Origin: Phytopseudomonas punonensis
Lineage (GTDB): Bacteria; Pseudomonadota; Gammaproteobacteria; Pseudomonadales; Pseudomonadaceae
NCBI RefSeq assembly: GCF_900142655.1
Contig: NZ_FRBQ01000016.1
Location: 1-47,069, forward strand
Direction of reading: 5' to 3'
Length of the DNA: 47,069 bases
The notes beneath the pieces were generated by a model. That model worked only from the letters and a program-made list of their open reading frames with translations. It was not told the DNA's origin and did not search any database. This document shows, one piece after another, positions 8,028 through 16,363 of the stretch. The first letter of the stretch is position 1, and the number at the start of each line of letters is the position of its first letter. The position numbers and the translations under genes are program-made.

Positions 8028-9008
8028 ATGACTGCTCACCGAATCGGCTTCCTGCTTTGGCCTTCCACCAAGCCCCTGACCCTGGCGCTGGCGGAAGAGG
8101 CGCTGAGCGTCGCTCAACGCGTCCATCCGGAAGTGGTTTACGAGGTGACGTTCCTGCAGGCTGAGGAGCCCACCGACGGTGCCTGGCGTTTGCCGGGCAG
8201 CCCGTGGAGCGCAAGCCTGGAAGGCTATCGCAAGCTGTTTCTGGTTGCTGACGAGCCGCCGGCCACAGTGGCACCGGCGCTGGCAGCTGCTCTCAAACAG
8301 GTGGCGCGAAGTGGCAGCTGCATTGGTGCCGTATCTGCCGGCGTCTACCCGCTGGCGCAGCTCGGTTTGCTCGATGGTTACCGCGCTTCGGTGCACTGGC
8401 GTTGGCAGGACGATTTCGCCGAGCGCTTTCCCAAGGTGATTGCCACCAGCCACCTGTTCGACTGGGATCGCGACCGTCTCACCGCCTGTGGCGGCATGGC
8501 GGTGATGGACATGCTGCTGGCATTGCTGGCCCGCGATCACGGCGCGGAGCTGGCGGGCGCGGTGTCCGAGGAATTGGTGGTCGAGCGTATTCGCGAGGGC
8601 GGCGAGCGCCAGCGCATTCCGTTGCAGAACCGTCTTGGCTCCAGCCATCCGAAGCTCACCCAGGCGGTGCTGCTGATGGAAGCCAATATCGAGGAGCCGC
8701 TGACCACCGACGAAATTGCCCAGCACGTGTGCGTGTCGCGCCGTCAGTTGGAACGCATCTTCAAGCAGTACCTCAATCGCGTGCCTAGCCAGTACTACCT
8801 GGAGCTGCGCCTGAACAAGGCCCGGCAACTGCTGATGCAGACCAGCAAATCGATCATCCAGATCGGCCTGTCCTGCGGCTTCTCTTCGGGGCCGCATTTC
8901 TCCAGCGCCTACCGCAACTTCTTCGGCGCCACGCCGCGCGAAGACCGCAATCAGCGGCGCAGCAACAGTCCCTTCGAACTAACATCGGCGCCTGCCGAGC
9001 GCGGCTGA
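8028..9008 (+). CDS. argR: Arginine regulator ArgR (GATase1-like plus AraC HTH)
   Basis: Transcription factor of the AraC family which in Pseudomonas activates arginine uptake and catabolism (aot, aru and related operons) and represses biosynthesis when arginine is present. It is unrelated to the E. coli ArgR. The 326-residue product has an N-terminal DJ-1/PfpI-like domain (MTAHRIGFLLWPSTKPLTLA; CIGAVSAGVYPLAQLG; TACGGMAVMDMLL) and a C-terminal AraC pair of helix-turn-helix motifs (TTDEIAQHVCVSRRQLERIF; IIQIGLSCGFSSGPHFSSAY). Its position right after aotP matches the P. aeruginosa operon. The Shine-Dalgarno sequence before ATG 8028 is weak, but no alternative start suits the domain better. 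Confidence 0.94.
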   Translation: MTAHRIGFLLWPSTKPLTLALAEEALSVAQRVHPEVVYEVTFLQAEEPTDGAWRLPGSPWSASLEGYRKLFLVADEPPATVAPALAAALKQVARSGSCIGAVSAGVYPLAQLGLLDGYRASVHWRWQDDFAERFPKVIATSHLFDWDRDRLTACGGMAVMDMLLALLARDHGAELAGAVSEELVVERIREGGERQRIPLQNRLGSSHPKLTQAVLLMEANIEEPLTTDEIAQHVCVSRRQLERIFKQYLNRVPSQYYLELRLNKARQLLMQTSKSIIQIGLSCGFSSGPHFSSAYRNFFGATPREDRNQRRSNSPFELTSAPAERG

Positions 9009-9016
9009 TCACCTAG

Positions 9017-9036
9017 GCGGGCGATGCTTCGCTCGC
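9017..9036. terminator. Short hairpin between convergent argR and oxidase genes
   Basis: GCGGGCGA (9017-9024) can pair with TCGCTCGC (9029-9036), with one G-T wobble, around a four-base loop. It has no clear T-run, so terminator function is uncertain. It is the only obvious structure in the 57-base gap. Confidence 0.35.
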
Positions 9037-9065
9037 CGCACTGCAATAGCAGGTTTCCTCCTCCC

Positions 9066-9419
9066 TCAGGCGCAGGGCGGCAGCGCCATGATCGGCAGGG
9101 CGATAAACACCACCGCAATTGCCGCGATCAGGTTGCCGCCTGCCGATACACTCGCCACGAAGCGCTCGCGGTCGCTGCAGCCACGCCTTCGCGCGGCTTT
9201 TCTGAATAGTTGCGCGAGGGCCAGTAGCAGTAGGGTGGTGAGCGCGGACAGAACGAGCAGAGCCAGATTCAGCCAGGTCCAGGGCCCGTCCTCGAGTGGC
9301 GGCGGCGCGACCGAGCAGCCGACGCCCTGACCGCCGTAAAGCGCGACGAACCACAGGCCCCAGATGGTCAGGCCCGTGATTATATGAATCGGGTTGTAGA
9401 GGCTGCGAAGGCTCTGCAT
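9066..9419 (-). CDS. Small membrane protein of the cytochrome oxidase operon
   Basis: A 117-residue protein with three hydrophobic helices: ITGLTIWGLWFVALY, LNLALLVLSALTTLLLLALA and LIAAIAVVFIALPIMALP. Its ATG (9419-9417) overlaps the TGA of the subunit I-III gene in the arrangement TGATG, so translation is coupled and it very probably belongs to the oxidase complex or its assembly. Small hydrophobic extra subunits are common at the end of bacterial oxidase operons, but I cannot assign this one to a named family. The loop GGQGVGCSVAPPPLEDGPW is distinctive. Confidence 0.75.
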   Translation of the reverse strand: MQSLRSLYNPIHIITGLTIWGLWFVALYGGQGVGCSVAPPPLEDGPWTWLNLALLVLSALTTLLLLALAQLFRKAARRRGCSDRERFVASVSAGGNLIAAIAVVFIALPIMALPPCA

Positions 9420-11947
9420 CAAGCACCTCCGAAGGTCGGTGGCAGCAGCACGATGGCGAAGTAGCTGCACCACGACACCACAAGGTTGTAGTACCAGAAC
9501 TGCGCCACCACCAGCGGCTCGTACGGCGCTTCGCCGCTGACGTAGCCTATGCGTACCCGCAACGCCTGCAGGCCGCTGAGCACGCCGGCCAGCAGGGCAT
9601 GCCCGAAGCTGTAGGCGAGTATTACGAAGATCACCGCATCGTGCGCTCTGGCGGTTGGCTGCAGTGCTTCGCTGCGCAGCGCTATCAACAGCAGTGCGGC
9701 CTGCACCAGGCCGACAGCTGCGAGGCCGATCTGGCAGGCGAACAGGCCACGGTCGTCGCCCCGGCGCAGGCGGGCGAGCACCTGGCGCTGCCAGGGCGTT
9801 GCCAGTGTGAGTAGCAGGCTGCTGGCGAAGAGCAGCCAATGGTTGAACACTGGCGCGTTCGGCACCTGCCAGTTGGGCGCCACCGTCCACAGGTAAAACC
9901 AGCCGAACAGCAGCGACAGGTACAGCGCGCCGTTCGACAGCAACGTCACGCCCATGCCCCACAGGCCTGGGCCGTCACAAGTGCGTGAGTGCAGCGGTGG
10001 TTCATCGGGTTGGGTCTTTGCGTCTGGCGCCGCCTTGGGATGGGCGCCGTTCTCCCAGCTCCAGCGCAGCAGCACGACTACCGAGGCAAAGCAGGCGAAC
10101 AGCGCCAGCGGATAGGTTTTCGTCAGCAGGCTCAAACACAGCACGGCGATGCAGCAAGCCGCTATAAACGGCAGCCAGCTGTTGCCCGGCAGGTGAATGA
10201 TTTCCCGCACTTCGCCGGTCAGTGGATCGACGCCCCAGGTTTCCCGGCGGCCGTGGTCGATCACCGTCAACGCATGCTCGCCACGGGCCATGCTTTCGCC
10301 CAGGTCTGGATCACGCCATAGCGGATGGCGGTCGGTCACCTTGGCCAGGCTGACGAAGTTGTAGGGATTGGGCGGCAGGCTAGTGGCCCATTCCATGGTG
10401 TCGGCCTGCCAGGGATTTTTCCCGGAGGGGCGACCGAAGCGAAAGTGCAGGGCCAGATCCAGGAACAGGGTGGCGATACCGATCACCATGATGAAGCTGC
10501 CGACCGACGAGATCAGGTTGGGCATGTCCCAGCCCAGGCCGCTCTCGTAGGTATAAACGCGCCGCGGCATACCGAGCAGGCCGGTCCAGTGCATGATCAG
10601 AAAGGTCATGTTGAAGCCGATGAACACCAGCCAGAACCCCCACTTGCCGAGGCGTTCGGAGGCCATGCGCCCGGAGAAATGCGGCAACCAGTAATACAGC
10701 CCGGCGATCAGCGGAAACAGCATGCCGCCGATCAGCACGTAGTGAAAATGCGCGACCACGAACTGGGTGTCGTGCACCTGCCAATCGAACGGCACCAATG
10801 CCAGCATCACGCCGGTCAGCCCGCCGCATACGAAGATGATCAGAAAACCTACCAGCCACAGCATCGGCACGTTGTAGCGCGGTTTGCCGAGCCATAGCGT
10901 GGCGATCCAGGAAAACACCTGAATGGCGGTGGGGATCGCCACCAGCATGCTCGCCGCCGAAAAGAACGCCTGCGCCAGCTGCGGGATGCCCACGGTGAAC
11001 ATGTGGTGCACCCACAGCCCGAAGCTGATGAAACCGATGGTGAGCACACCCAGCACTACAGCGCGGTAGCCCACCAGCGGGCGACCGCAGAACACCGGCA
11101 GCAGGGTCGATACGATGCCGGCCGCCGGCAGGAAGATGATGTACACCTCAGGGTGCCCGAACAGCCAGAACAGGTGTTGCCAGAGCAGCGGGTCGCCGCC
11201 GTGTGCTACTTCGAAAAACGGCAGGCCGGCAGCGCGTTCCAGTTCCAGCAGGATGCTGCCGAGGATCAATGGCGGGAAGCCGATGACGATCATCATCGCC
11301 ATGGTCAGGATGTACCAGGCGTAGATCGGCATCTTGTGCAGTGCCATGCCTTCGGCGCGGGTGCGCAGAATCGACACCACCAGTTCTACCCCGGCCGACA
11401 CTGCAGAAATTTCTACAAAGGTGATACCCAGCAGCCAGAAATCGGCATTGATGCCCGGCGAGTGCGCTGCGCTGGAGAGCGGCGTGTACATGAACCAGCC
11501 GGCATTGGGCGCAACGCCGAGCAACAGGCTGGAGCAGATAATCAGGCCGCCGAATAAGTAACACCAGTAACCCAGCGCCGACAGCCGAGGAAATACCAAA
11601 TCCCGCGCGCCGAGCATCTTTGGAATCAGGTACACCGCCAGGCCTTCCATCATCGGCACGGCAAACAGGAACATCATCACCGTGCCGTGCATGGTGAACA
11701 CCTGATTGAACATCTCCGGGCCCATGAAGGCGTTGCCCGGCAGCGCCAGTTGGGTGCGGATCAGCATCGCCAGCAGGATGCCGAAGATAAAGAAGCCCAG
11801 CCCGGTGACCATGAAACGCAGGCCCAGGGTGGTGTGGTTGACGATGGTCAGCGCGCGCCAGCCGCGCGGGTTGCCCCACACCTCATCAAACTGATCGTGC
11901 AGGGCATCCCTGTCTTCGCTGCTTTGCAATTCCCGTGCGTCACTCAT
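9419..11947 (-). CDS. Cytochrome c oxidase subunit I-III fusion
   Basis: Catalytic subunit of an aa3/caa3-type oxidase fused to subunit III, 842 residues. Residues up to about 560 form the COX1 core. It has heme and copper ligands in MHGTVMMF, the A-type motif WLFGHPEVYIIFLP (CuB histidine, proton-channel glutamate and cross-linked tyrosine), LWVHHMF, and VAHFHYVL with the heme a and a3 histidines. The last roughly 200 residues are COX3-like (GVTLLSNGALYLSLLFGWFY; AQFWYYNLVVSWCSYF). It reduces O2 to water and pumps protons across the inner membrane. The ATG overlaps the coxB stop as ATGA. Known COX1-COX3 fusions include the caa3 oxidase of Thermus. Heme a synthesis and copper insertion genes (ctaA, ctaB, ctaG) are not in this window. 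Confidence 0.94.
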   Translation of the reverse strand: MSDARELQSSEDRDALHDQFDEVWGNPRGWRALTIVNHTTLGLRFMVTGLGFFIFGILLAMLIRTQLALPGNAFMGPEMFNQVFTMHGTVMMFLFAVPMMEGLAVYLIPKMLGARDLVFPRLSALGYWCYLFGGLIICSSLLLGVAPNAGWFMYTPLSSAAHSPGINADFWLLGITFVEISAVSAGVELVVSILRTRAEGMALHKMPIYAWYILTMAMMIVIGFPPLILGSILLELERAAGLPFFEVAHGGDPLLWQHLFWLFGHPEVYIIFLPAAGIVSTLLPVFCGRPLVGYRAVVLGVLTIGFISFGLWVHHMFTVGIPQLAQAFFSAASMLVAIPTAIQVFSWIATLWLGKPRYNVPMLWLVGFLIIFVCGGLTGVMLALVPFDWQVHDTQFVVAHFHYVLIGGMLFPLIAGLYYWLPHFSGRMASERLGKWGFWLVFIGFNMTFLIMHWTGLLGMPRRVYTYESGLGWDMPNLISSVGSFIMVIGIATLFLDLALHFRFGRPSGKNPWQADTMEWATSLPPNPYNFVSLAKVTDRHPLWRDPDLGESMARGEHALTVIDHGRRETWGVDPLTGEVREIIHLPGNSWLPFIAACCIAVLCLSLLTKTYPLALFACFASVVVLLRWSWENGAHPKAAPDAKTQPDEPPLHSRTCDGPGLWGMGVTLLSNGALYLSLLFGWFYLWTVAPNWQVPNAPVFNHWLLFASSLLLTLATPWQRQVLARLRRGDDRGLFACQIGLAAVGLVQAALLLIALRSEALQPTARAHDAVIFVILAYSFGHALLAGVLSGLQALRVRIGYVSGEAPYEPLVVAQFWYYNLVVSWCSYFAIVLLPPTFGGA

Positions 11948-12918
11948 GGTTCGAGGGCCTCCAGCCAGGTGGCGATGGCTTGCAGGTGCTCGGCATCGAG
12001 GTCATCGGTCAGTGGCATGCCGGTGCCCGGTTTCAGGCGGGCGTGCTCGCGTATCCATTGCAGGATGGCGCCGGACTCGTTGGGCATCACGCCAGCGCCC
12101 AGGTTGCGGCGGCTGGCCAGGTCGGTGAGATCCGGCGCGCGATTGCCTGCACTGAAACCGGCCACGCTATGGCACATGCCGCAATGAGCCAGAAACGTAT
12201 CGGCGGCCGGGCCCTGCAGCGCCTCGACTTGCGGTTCACGACGGGCGTCGATCCAGGCTGCGAAGTCTTCGTCGCTGTGCGCCTGCACGTCGAGAATCAT
12301 GTGGCTGTGCTGGGTACCGCAGAACTCCGTGCACTGGCCACGAAAGGTGCCGGGCTTGTCGGCCTGCAGGCGAATGCGGTTCTCGCGGCCGGGGATCATG
12401 TCGATCTTGCCGCCCAGGCGCGGTACCCAGAACGAGTGGATCACGTCGGCGCTGCTGACGGTGATGTCCACCGGTTTTCCGGCCGGCAGGTGCAGTTGGT
12501 TGGCCGTCACCACACCGCTGTCCGGGTAGCGTACTTCCCACCACCACTGGTGGCCGATCACTTCGATTTGCAGCGGCTGCTCACCGAGAATCGGCAGCTG
12601 CATCATCCGTTGGCCCACGGGGATGCCGAATGCCAGCAGCAGAACGATGGTCACCGAGGGCAGCACGATGCCTCCACCGATCAACCAGCGGCGTTGAATT
12701 GTCCGCGCCTGGTCGACGGTGTACTCACGTGGCTTGCGCCACATCGCGTAGATCCACAGCGCGCTGACGACCACCAGCACCAGAGTGAAGAAGCCGCACA
12801 TCGCCCACCACAGCAGGGCGATATCACGTGCCACCGGCCCGGCCGGCGCCAGAATTGATTGGTCACCACTGCAGGCCGAGATAATCGGAACTGCTGACGC
12901 GAGTGCGGTCAACTTCAA
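11944..12918 (-). CDS. coxB: Cytochrome c oxidase subunit II with cytochrome c domain (caa3 type)
   Basis: Receives electrons at the CuA centre and passes them to subunit I. The protein begins with a lipoprotein-type signal (LTALASAVPIISAC, lipobox ISAC) and two membrane helices. A cupredoxin domain carries CuA ligands in VIHSFWVPRL and CTEFCGTQHSHM. A C-terminal cytochrome c domain has the heme site CGMCH and a probable axial methionine in TGMPLTDD. The fused heme domain makes this a caa3-type enzyme that can take electrons directly from upstream cytochromes. No in-frame ATG precedes the signal without running into the divergent gene at 12967. TTG 12918 (or 12912) is taken as the likely start and should be treated as approximate. 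Confidence 0.88.
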   Translation of the reverse strand: MKLTALASAVPIISACSGDQSILAPAGPVARDIALLWWAMCGFFTLVLVVVSALWIYAMWRKPREYTVDQARTIQRRWLIGGGIVLPSVTIVLLLAFGIPVGQRMMQLPILGEQPLQIEVIGHQWWWEVRYPDSGVVTANQLHLPAGKPVDITVSSADVIHSFWVPRLGGKIDMIPGRENRIRLQADKPGTFRGQCTEFCGTQHSHMILDVQAHSDEDFAAWIDARREPQVEALQGPAADTFLAHCGMCHSVAGFSAGNRAPDLTDLASRRNLGAGVMPNESGAILQWIREHARLKPGTGMPLTDDLDAEHLQAIATWLEALEP

Positions 12919-12966
12919 GAGTGACGCGACACCGCGGCCACTTTTCGAATCGACAGGGAGGCCGCC

Positions 12967-13425
12967 ATGGCTGAGCAACAAGAGTCCATCATCAGTCGCG
13001 CAGCCATCGCCGGGCATCCGTTGCATCCGATGATGATCCACTTCCCGGTGGCCGCTTTGCTGGGGCTGGTGGCGACCGATTTCGCCTATTTCTGGACCAC
13101 CGATCCGTTCTGGGCGCGGGCCAGTTTGTGGCTGGCGGGCGTGGGTGCTGCCGGTGGCTGGATCGCCAGCATCGCCGGGATGATCGACCTGGTCAGCGTG
13201 AAACGTATTCGTCAGAAGATCAGCGCCTGGTGCCACGCCATCATCGCCGTGATGATGCTGTCGCTGGCTTCGCTGAACTGGATGTTGCGCTACCGTCACG
13301 GTGACGATGGCTTCGAGATGTGGGCCTTCTACCTGTCGCTGTTCACCGCTGGTTTGATCGCCATCGCCGCGTACCTGGGCGGCCGCCTGGTTTACGAGCA
13401 CGCCGTGGGGGTCGATGTCGATTAG
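12967..13425 (+). CDS. DUF2231-type membrane protein
   Basis: A 152-residue integral membrane protein with about four helices. The segment HPLHPMMIHFPVAALLGLVATDF is the mark of the DUF2231 family, whose histidines in HPLHPM-IHFP are conserved; the biochemical role is unknown. ATG 12967 has AGGGAGG about six bases upstream. It is divergent from coxB with a gap of only about 50 bases, so the two genes share a regulatory region. Members of this family are often found near cytochrome or copper genes, which suits this position, but a redox or metal role is inference. Confidence 0.8.
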   Translation: MAEQQESIISRAAIAGHPLHPMMIHFPVAALLGLVATDFAYFWTTDPFWARASLWLAGVGAAGGWIASIAGMIDLVSVKRIRQKISAWCHAIIAVMMLSLASLNWMLRYRHGDDGFEMWAFYLSLFTAGLIAIAAYLGGRLVYEHAVGVDVD

Positions 13426-13470
13426 GTTCGGCTTTAGCCCGCCTGCATTCATTGCCCGGTGACTCCTCAT

Positions 13471-13884
13471 TCAGAAAGGCTTAGCGAGCACCAGCCATAA
13501 TGTGGCGACGATCATGCCCATGGTGGTGGCGCCAAGCGCGGCGCAGGCGACGCTTAGCGCCGGCCGCGGGTGGCGTTCGCATTGCAGAATCAGCAGCCCG
13601 CACAGGGCATGACAGATGACCATCACCGCGACCGTGGTGAGCTTGAACACCAGCCATACACCAAAGGTGCCGTCGCGCAGAAACAGCGCGGTGCCGCTAC
13701 CGATCGCGATAATCGCGGCGGGGGTGGCGATTAGATTGAATAGCGTGCGATTGAGCTCGGGGTGGCCGGGCCGCTCGGGCACCTGTGCTGCTCGGCAGCC
13801 GGCCGCGATCAGCGCGGGCAGATAGAGCAGGGTGCCGCACCAGACGATCAGCGCGGTGAAGTGCAGCAGTTTCAGCAGTGGCAT
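13471..13884 (-). CDS. Small HemJ/CopD-like membrane protein
   Basis: A 137-residue protein with four membrane helices. It opens MPLLKLLHFTALIVWCGTLL, with the histidine and tryptophan typical of HemJ (UPF0093) and CopD-like proteins, and continues with LFNLIATPAAIIAIGSG and FKLTTVAVMVICHALCGLL. HemJ is a heme-dependent protoporphyrinogen oxidase. Distant relatives in oxidase clusters are annotated only as CopD family, so function is left open. The frame extends upstream to 13980, but ATG 13884 has GGAGG at the right distance. It converges on the DUF2231 gene with a 45-base gap. Confidence 0.72.
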   Translation of the reverse strand: MPLLKLLHFTALIVWCGTLLYLPALIAAGCRAAQVPERPGHPELNRTLFNLIATPAAIIAIGSGTALFLRDGTFGVWLVFKLTTVAVMVICHALCGLLILQCERHPRPALSVACAALGATTMGMIVATLWLVLAKPF

Positions 13885-14142
13885 CGGCGCCCTCCATTGC
13901 CAGTCGTCCTGAGGTCTGTCTGTGTGACTGCGCCCCAAGAAATGCGGTTCGACCTTTCCGCCCGGCGTGCACAGGCTCACGGCTTCGACCTGGCTGTGTA
14001 GCGCAATCGCTCATGGCGCCTGGCCTGTAGCGCTTTCGCCGAATACGTAGCGGACGTGTTGGATTGCTCGTGGAGTGCTGCGGTTATGTCACTGGATGTG
14101 TGGGTATTGCTGACCGATCCGACAAGGTGTGACGCCGTGACC

Positions 14143-14159
14143 GGCACTGTGCCAGTGCC
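14143..14159. repeat. Small palindrome in the moaA upstream region
   Basis: GGCACTG (14143-14149) and CAGTGCC (14153-14159) form a 7-bp inverted repeat with a 3-base spacer, about 105 bases before moaA. It may be an operator or an mRNA hairpin. The rest of the 378-base gap 13885-14262 shows no gene or strong promoter that I can support. Confidence 0.3.
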
Positions 14160-14262
14160 ATCGTGATAAACTGGTGGCCCTTTCGCAGCCGTTGACGTGC
14201 TGCGCTCTGCCACTCGCAGGCAGCCACCAGATAGCTGGTCTTCGGGCCGGGAGACGGGATAC

Positions 14263-15258
14263 ATGCACACGACGCAGTTGGTCGATCCCTTCGGCCGGCG
14301 CATTACCTATTTGCGGCTCTCGGTAACGGATCGCTGCGATTTCCGTTGCACCTATTGCATGAGCGAAGACATGGTTTTCGCCCCGCGTGCGCAGATTCTC
14401 ACTCTCGAAGAGCTCTACAACCTCGCCGATGCCTTCATCGGGCTGGGCGTCAAACGCATCCGCATCACCGGTGGCGAGCCGTTGGTGCGCAAGAACCTGC
14501 TTAGCCTGTTGCGCCGCCTCGGCGAGCGCCCGGAACTCGAAGACCTGTCGATCACCACCAATGGCTCGCAGCTTTCGCACATGGCGAACGACCTGCGCGC
14601 TGCCGGGGTGACGCGTTTGAACGTCAGCCTCGACTCGCTGCAGCGCGAGCGCTTTGCCGGCTTCACGCGCCGCGACATGCTTGATCAGGTGCTGGCCGGC
14701 ATCGATGCTGCCGCGGAAGCGGGCTTCAAGCGCATCAAGCTCAACAGCGTGGTGCAGACCGGTCGCAACGATGATGAAGTGCTCGGCCTGGTCGAGTACG
14801 CCATGGCCCGTGGGCTGGATATCAGCTTCATCGAAGAAATGCCCTTGGGCAGCGTGGTCAGCCATCAGCGCGAGCAGACCTTCTGCTCGAGCGACGTGGT
14901 GCGCGAGCGTATCGAGGAGCGCCACACGCTGGTGCGCAGCAGCCATGTAACCGGTGGCCCGTCACGCTACTGGCAGGTCAGCGGCAGTGACACCCGCGTT
15001 GGTTTCATCTCGCCGCACAGCAACAACTTCTGTGGTGACTGCAACCGCGTGCGGGTTACCGCCGAGGGCAAGCTGGTGCTCTGCCTGGGGCACGACAATG
15101 CGCTCGACCTGCGCAGCCTGATGCGCGCCCACCCCGGTGACAGTGAGCGCTTGCGCGAGGCGTTGGTCGGAGCGCTGCAGCTCAAACCCGAGCGCCATCA
15201 CTTCGAAACAGATGAGCAGGTGCAGGTCATACGCTTCATGAGCATGACCGGCGGCTAA
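14263..15258 (+). CDS. moaA: GTP 3',8-cyclase MoaA (molybdenum cofactor biosynthesis)
   Basis: Radical SAM enzyme that converts GTP to 3',8-cyclo-7,8-dihydro-GTP, the first step of molybdopterin synthesis, together with MoaC. The 331-residue product has the SAM cluster motif CDFRCTYC (Cys25, Cys29, Cys32), the second cluster FCGDCNR plus LCLG (Cys257, Cys260, Cys274) that binds GTP, and the C-terminal Gly-Gly needed for activity. ATG 14263 follows a GGGAGACGGG purine run. The frame is open to 14197, but the family start MHTTQLVDPFGRR is clear. It stands alone here, apart from other moa genes. Confidence 0.97.
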   Translation: MHTTQLVDPFGRRITYLRLSVTDRCDFRCTYCMSEDMVFAPRAQILTLEELYNLADAFIGLGVKRIRITGGEPLVRKNLLSLLRRLGERPELEDLSITTNGSQLSHMANDLRAAGVTRLNVSLDSLQRERFAGFTRRDMLDQVLAGIDAAAEAGFKRIKLNSVVQTGRNDDEVLGLVEYAMARGLDISFIEEMPLGSVVSHQREQTFCSSDVVRERIEERHTLVRSSHVTGGPSRYWQVSGSDTRVGFISPHSNNFCGDCNRVRVTAEGKLVLCLGHDNALDLRSLMRAHPGDSERLREALVGALQLKPERHHFETDEQVQVIRFMSMTGG

Positions 15259-15456
15259 GCCGTTTCGCTTGCTACGCGCTTTCCTAATCCAGACGAATGG
15301 TTCGCGCCCAGACGGTGCGCGCCTTTGGCTGCAGTCGCTCGATCTGCCCTAAACCACCTTGCCAGAAATTGCCCTGAACCTCCGCTACAGGCGCTCACTC
15401 AACTTAAGGGAGCGGCCCATACAGGGCTATTTTCTGAAGCGACGAGGAGATTCAAA

Positions 15457-15906
15457 GTGGATAACAAAGACGTTATTTCGGTACTGAACGACCTGATCGA
15501 AACCAGCAAAGACGGCGAGAAAGGCTTCAGCGAGTGTGCCGAAGACGTGAAAGAGCCGCGCCTCAAAACCTTCTTCGTACAGCGTTCGCAAGACTGCGCC
15601 AGCGCCGCAGCTGAGCTGCAGCAGCTGGTACGTGGCCTGGGCGGCGACCCGGAAACCAGCTCCAGCGTTTCCGGTGCTCTGCACCGCGGCTGGGTTGACC
15701 TGAAATCGCTGCTGACCGGCAAAAGCGAAGAGGCCATCCTCAATGAGTGTGAGCGTGGTGAAGACGTCGCCCTGAAGGCTTATCGTGAAGCTCTGCAGAA
15801 AGACCTGCCAAGCAACGTTCGCGTTGTTCTGGAGAAGCAAATGCAAGGCGTACAGCGCAACCACGATCAAGTCAAAGCGCTGCGTGATTCCGCACGCGCC
15901 AGCTGA
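15457..15906 (+). CDS. DUF2383 (PA2169-type) four-helix bundle protein
   Basis: A 149-residue soluble protein of the ferritin-like DUF2383 family. It begins with a GTG start (VDNKDVISVLNDLIETSKDG) supported by GAGGAGA six bases upstream. Helices with ECAEDV, CASAAAELQQLV, HRGWVDLKSLL and ECERGEDVALKAYREAL fit the four-helix pattern. The function is unknown. Homologues in Pseudomonas are stress or stationary-phase proteins, but nothing here proves that role. It is monocistronic with a good terminator. Confidence 0.82.
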   Translation: MDNKDVISVLNDLIETSKDGEKGFSECAEDVKEPRLKTFFVQRSQDCASAAAELQQLVRGLGGDPETSSSVSGALHRGWVDLKSLLTGKSEEAILNECERGEDVALKAYREALQKDLPSNVRVVLEKQMQGVQRNHDQVKALRDSARAS

Positions 15907-15920
15907 TCAACGCTGATTGA

Positions 15921-15948
15921 AAAAGGATGCCTCAGGGCATCCTTTTTT
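15921..15948 (+). terminator. Rho-independent terminator after the DUF2383 gene
   Basis: AAAAGGATGCC (15921-15931) pairs with GGCATCCTTTT (15936-15946) around TCAG, with a six-T tract. This is a textbook intrinsic terminator and is symmetrical enough to work in both directions. Confidence 0.93.
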
Positions 15949-16254
15949 GTGCCTGTAATTCGTCGTGCGATCCTCAGCAGCTAGGCAATAAATCGTTTCA
16001 CGCAGTGCCTAAAATGGGCGCTTACCTCGTTGATCTACACAAGCCGTAATGGGCTGTTAGTGATCATCAGCAGCAGCGCCAGCAGGAACGAATGATGCCT
16101 TTTACGAAAGGCTGCGCCTGATGAGCAGCAGCCAAAATTGCTGGAGCATGTTGGCTGGTCTTGAGAGGGCTGCCCACGGTGGCGGCACCTACGTCGACCC
16201 CGAGGTATTGCGACAGATGCAGCTGACAGTGCAATGAGCGCTGCAATCTGCAGC

Positions 16255-16273
16255 GATAATGGTTCTTAATGAC
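16255..16273 (+). promoter_or_regulatory. Possible Fur box upstream of the iron-type ABC importer
   Basis: GATAATGGTTCTTAATGAC matches the 19-base Fur consensus at 12 positions, including a perfect left half (GATAATG). It lies 90 bases before the binding protein gene. Iron-repressed control would suit a FecCD-type importer. The rest of the 415-base gap 15949-16363 holds only a short frame without a credible start (16064-16240). Confidence 0.45.
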
Positions 16274-16363
16274 GTTCTCCTGAGCCTTTGTTACCATCTG
16301 TTTCCGCTTTTCCCGCCGACGCCTGTCGTCCGCTCTACCGCGCAGTAAAGGTTCGCTCCCTCG

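Noticed and set aside
13885..14262. Molybdenum cofactor riboswitch before moaA
   Set aside because: Only a 7-bp palindrome is visible; no structure resembling the Moco aptamer could be built by eye.
16064..16240. Frame of about 58 codons including GGTYVDPEVLRQM before the ABC importer
   Set aside because: It recalls linker segments of response regulators, but there is no convincing start, domain or flanking remnant, so neither a gene nor a pseudogene can be supported.
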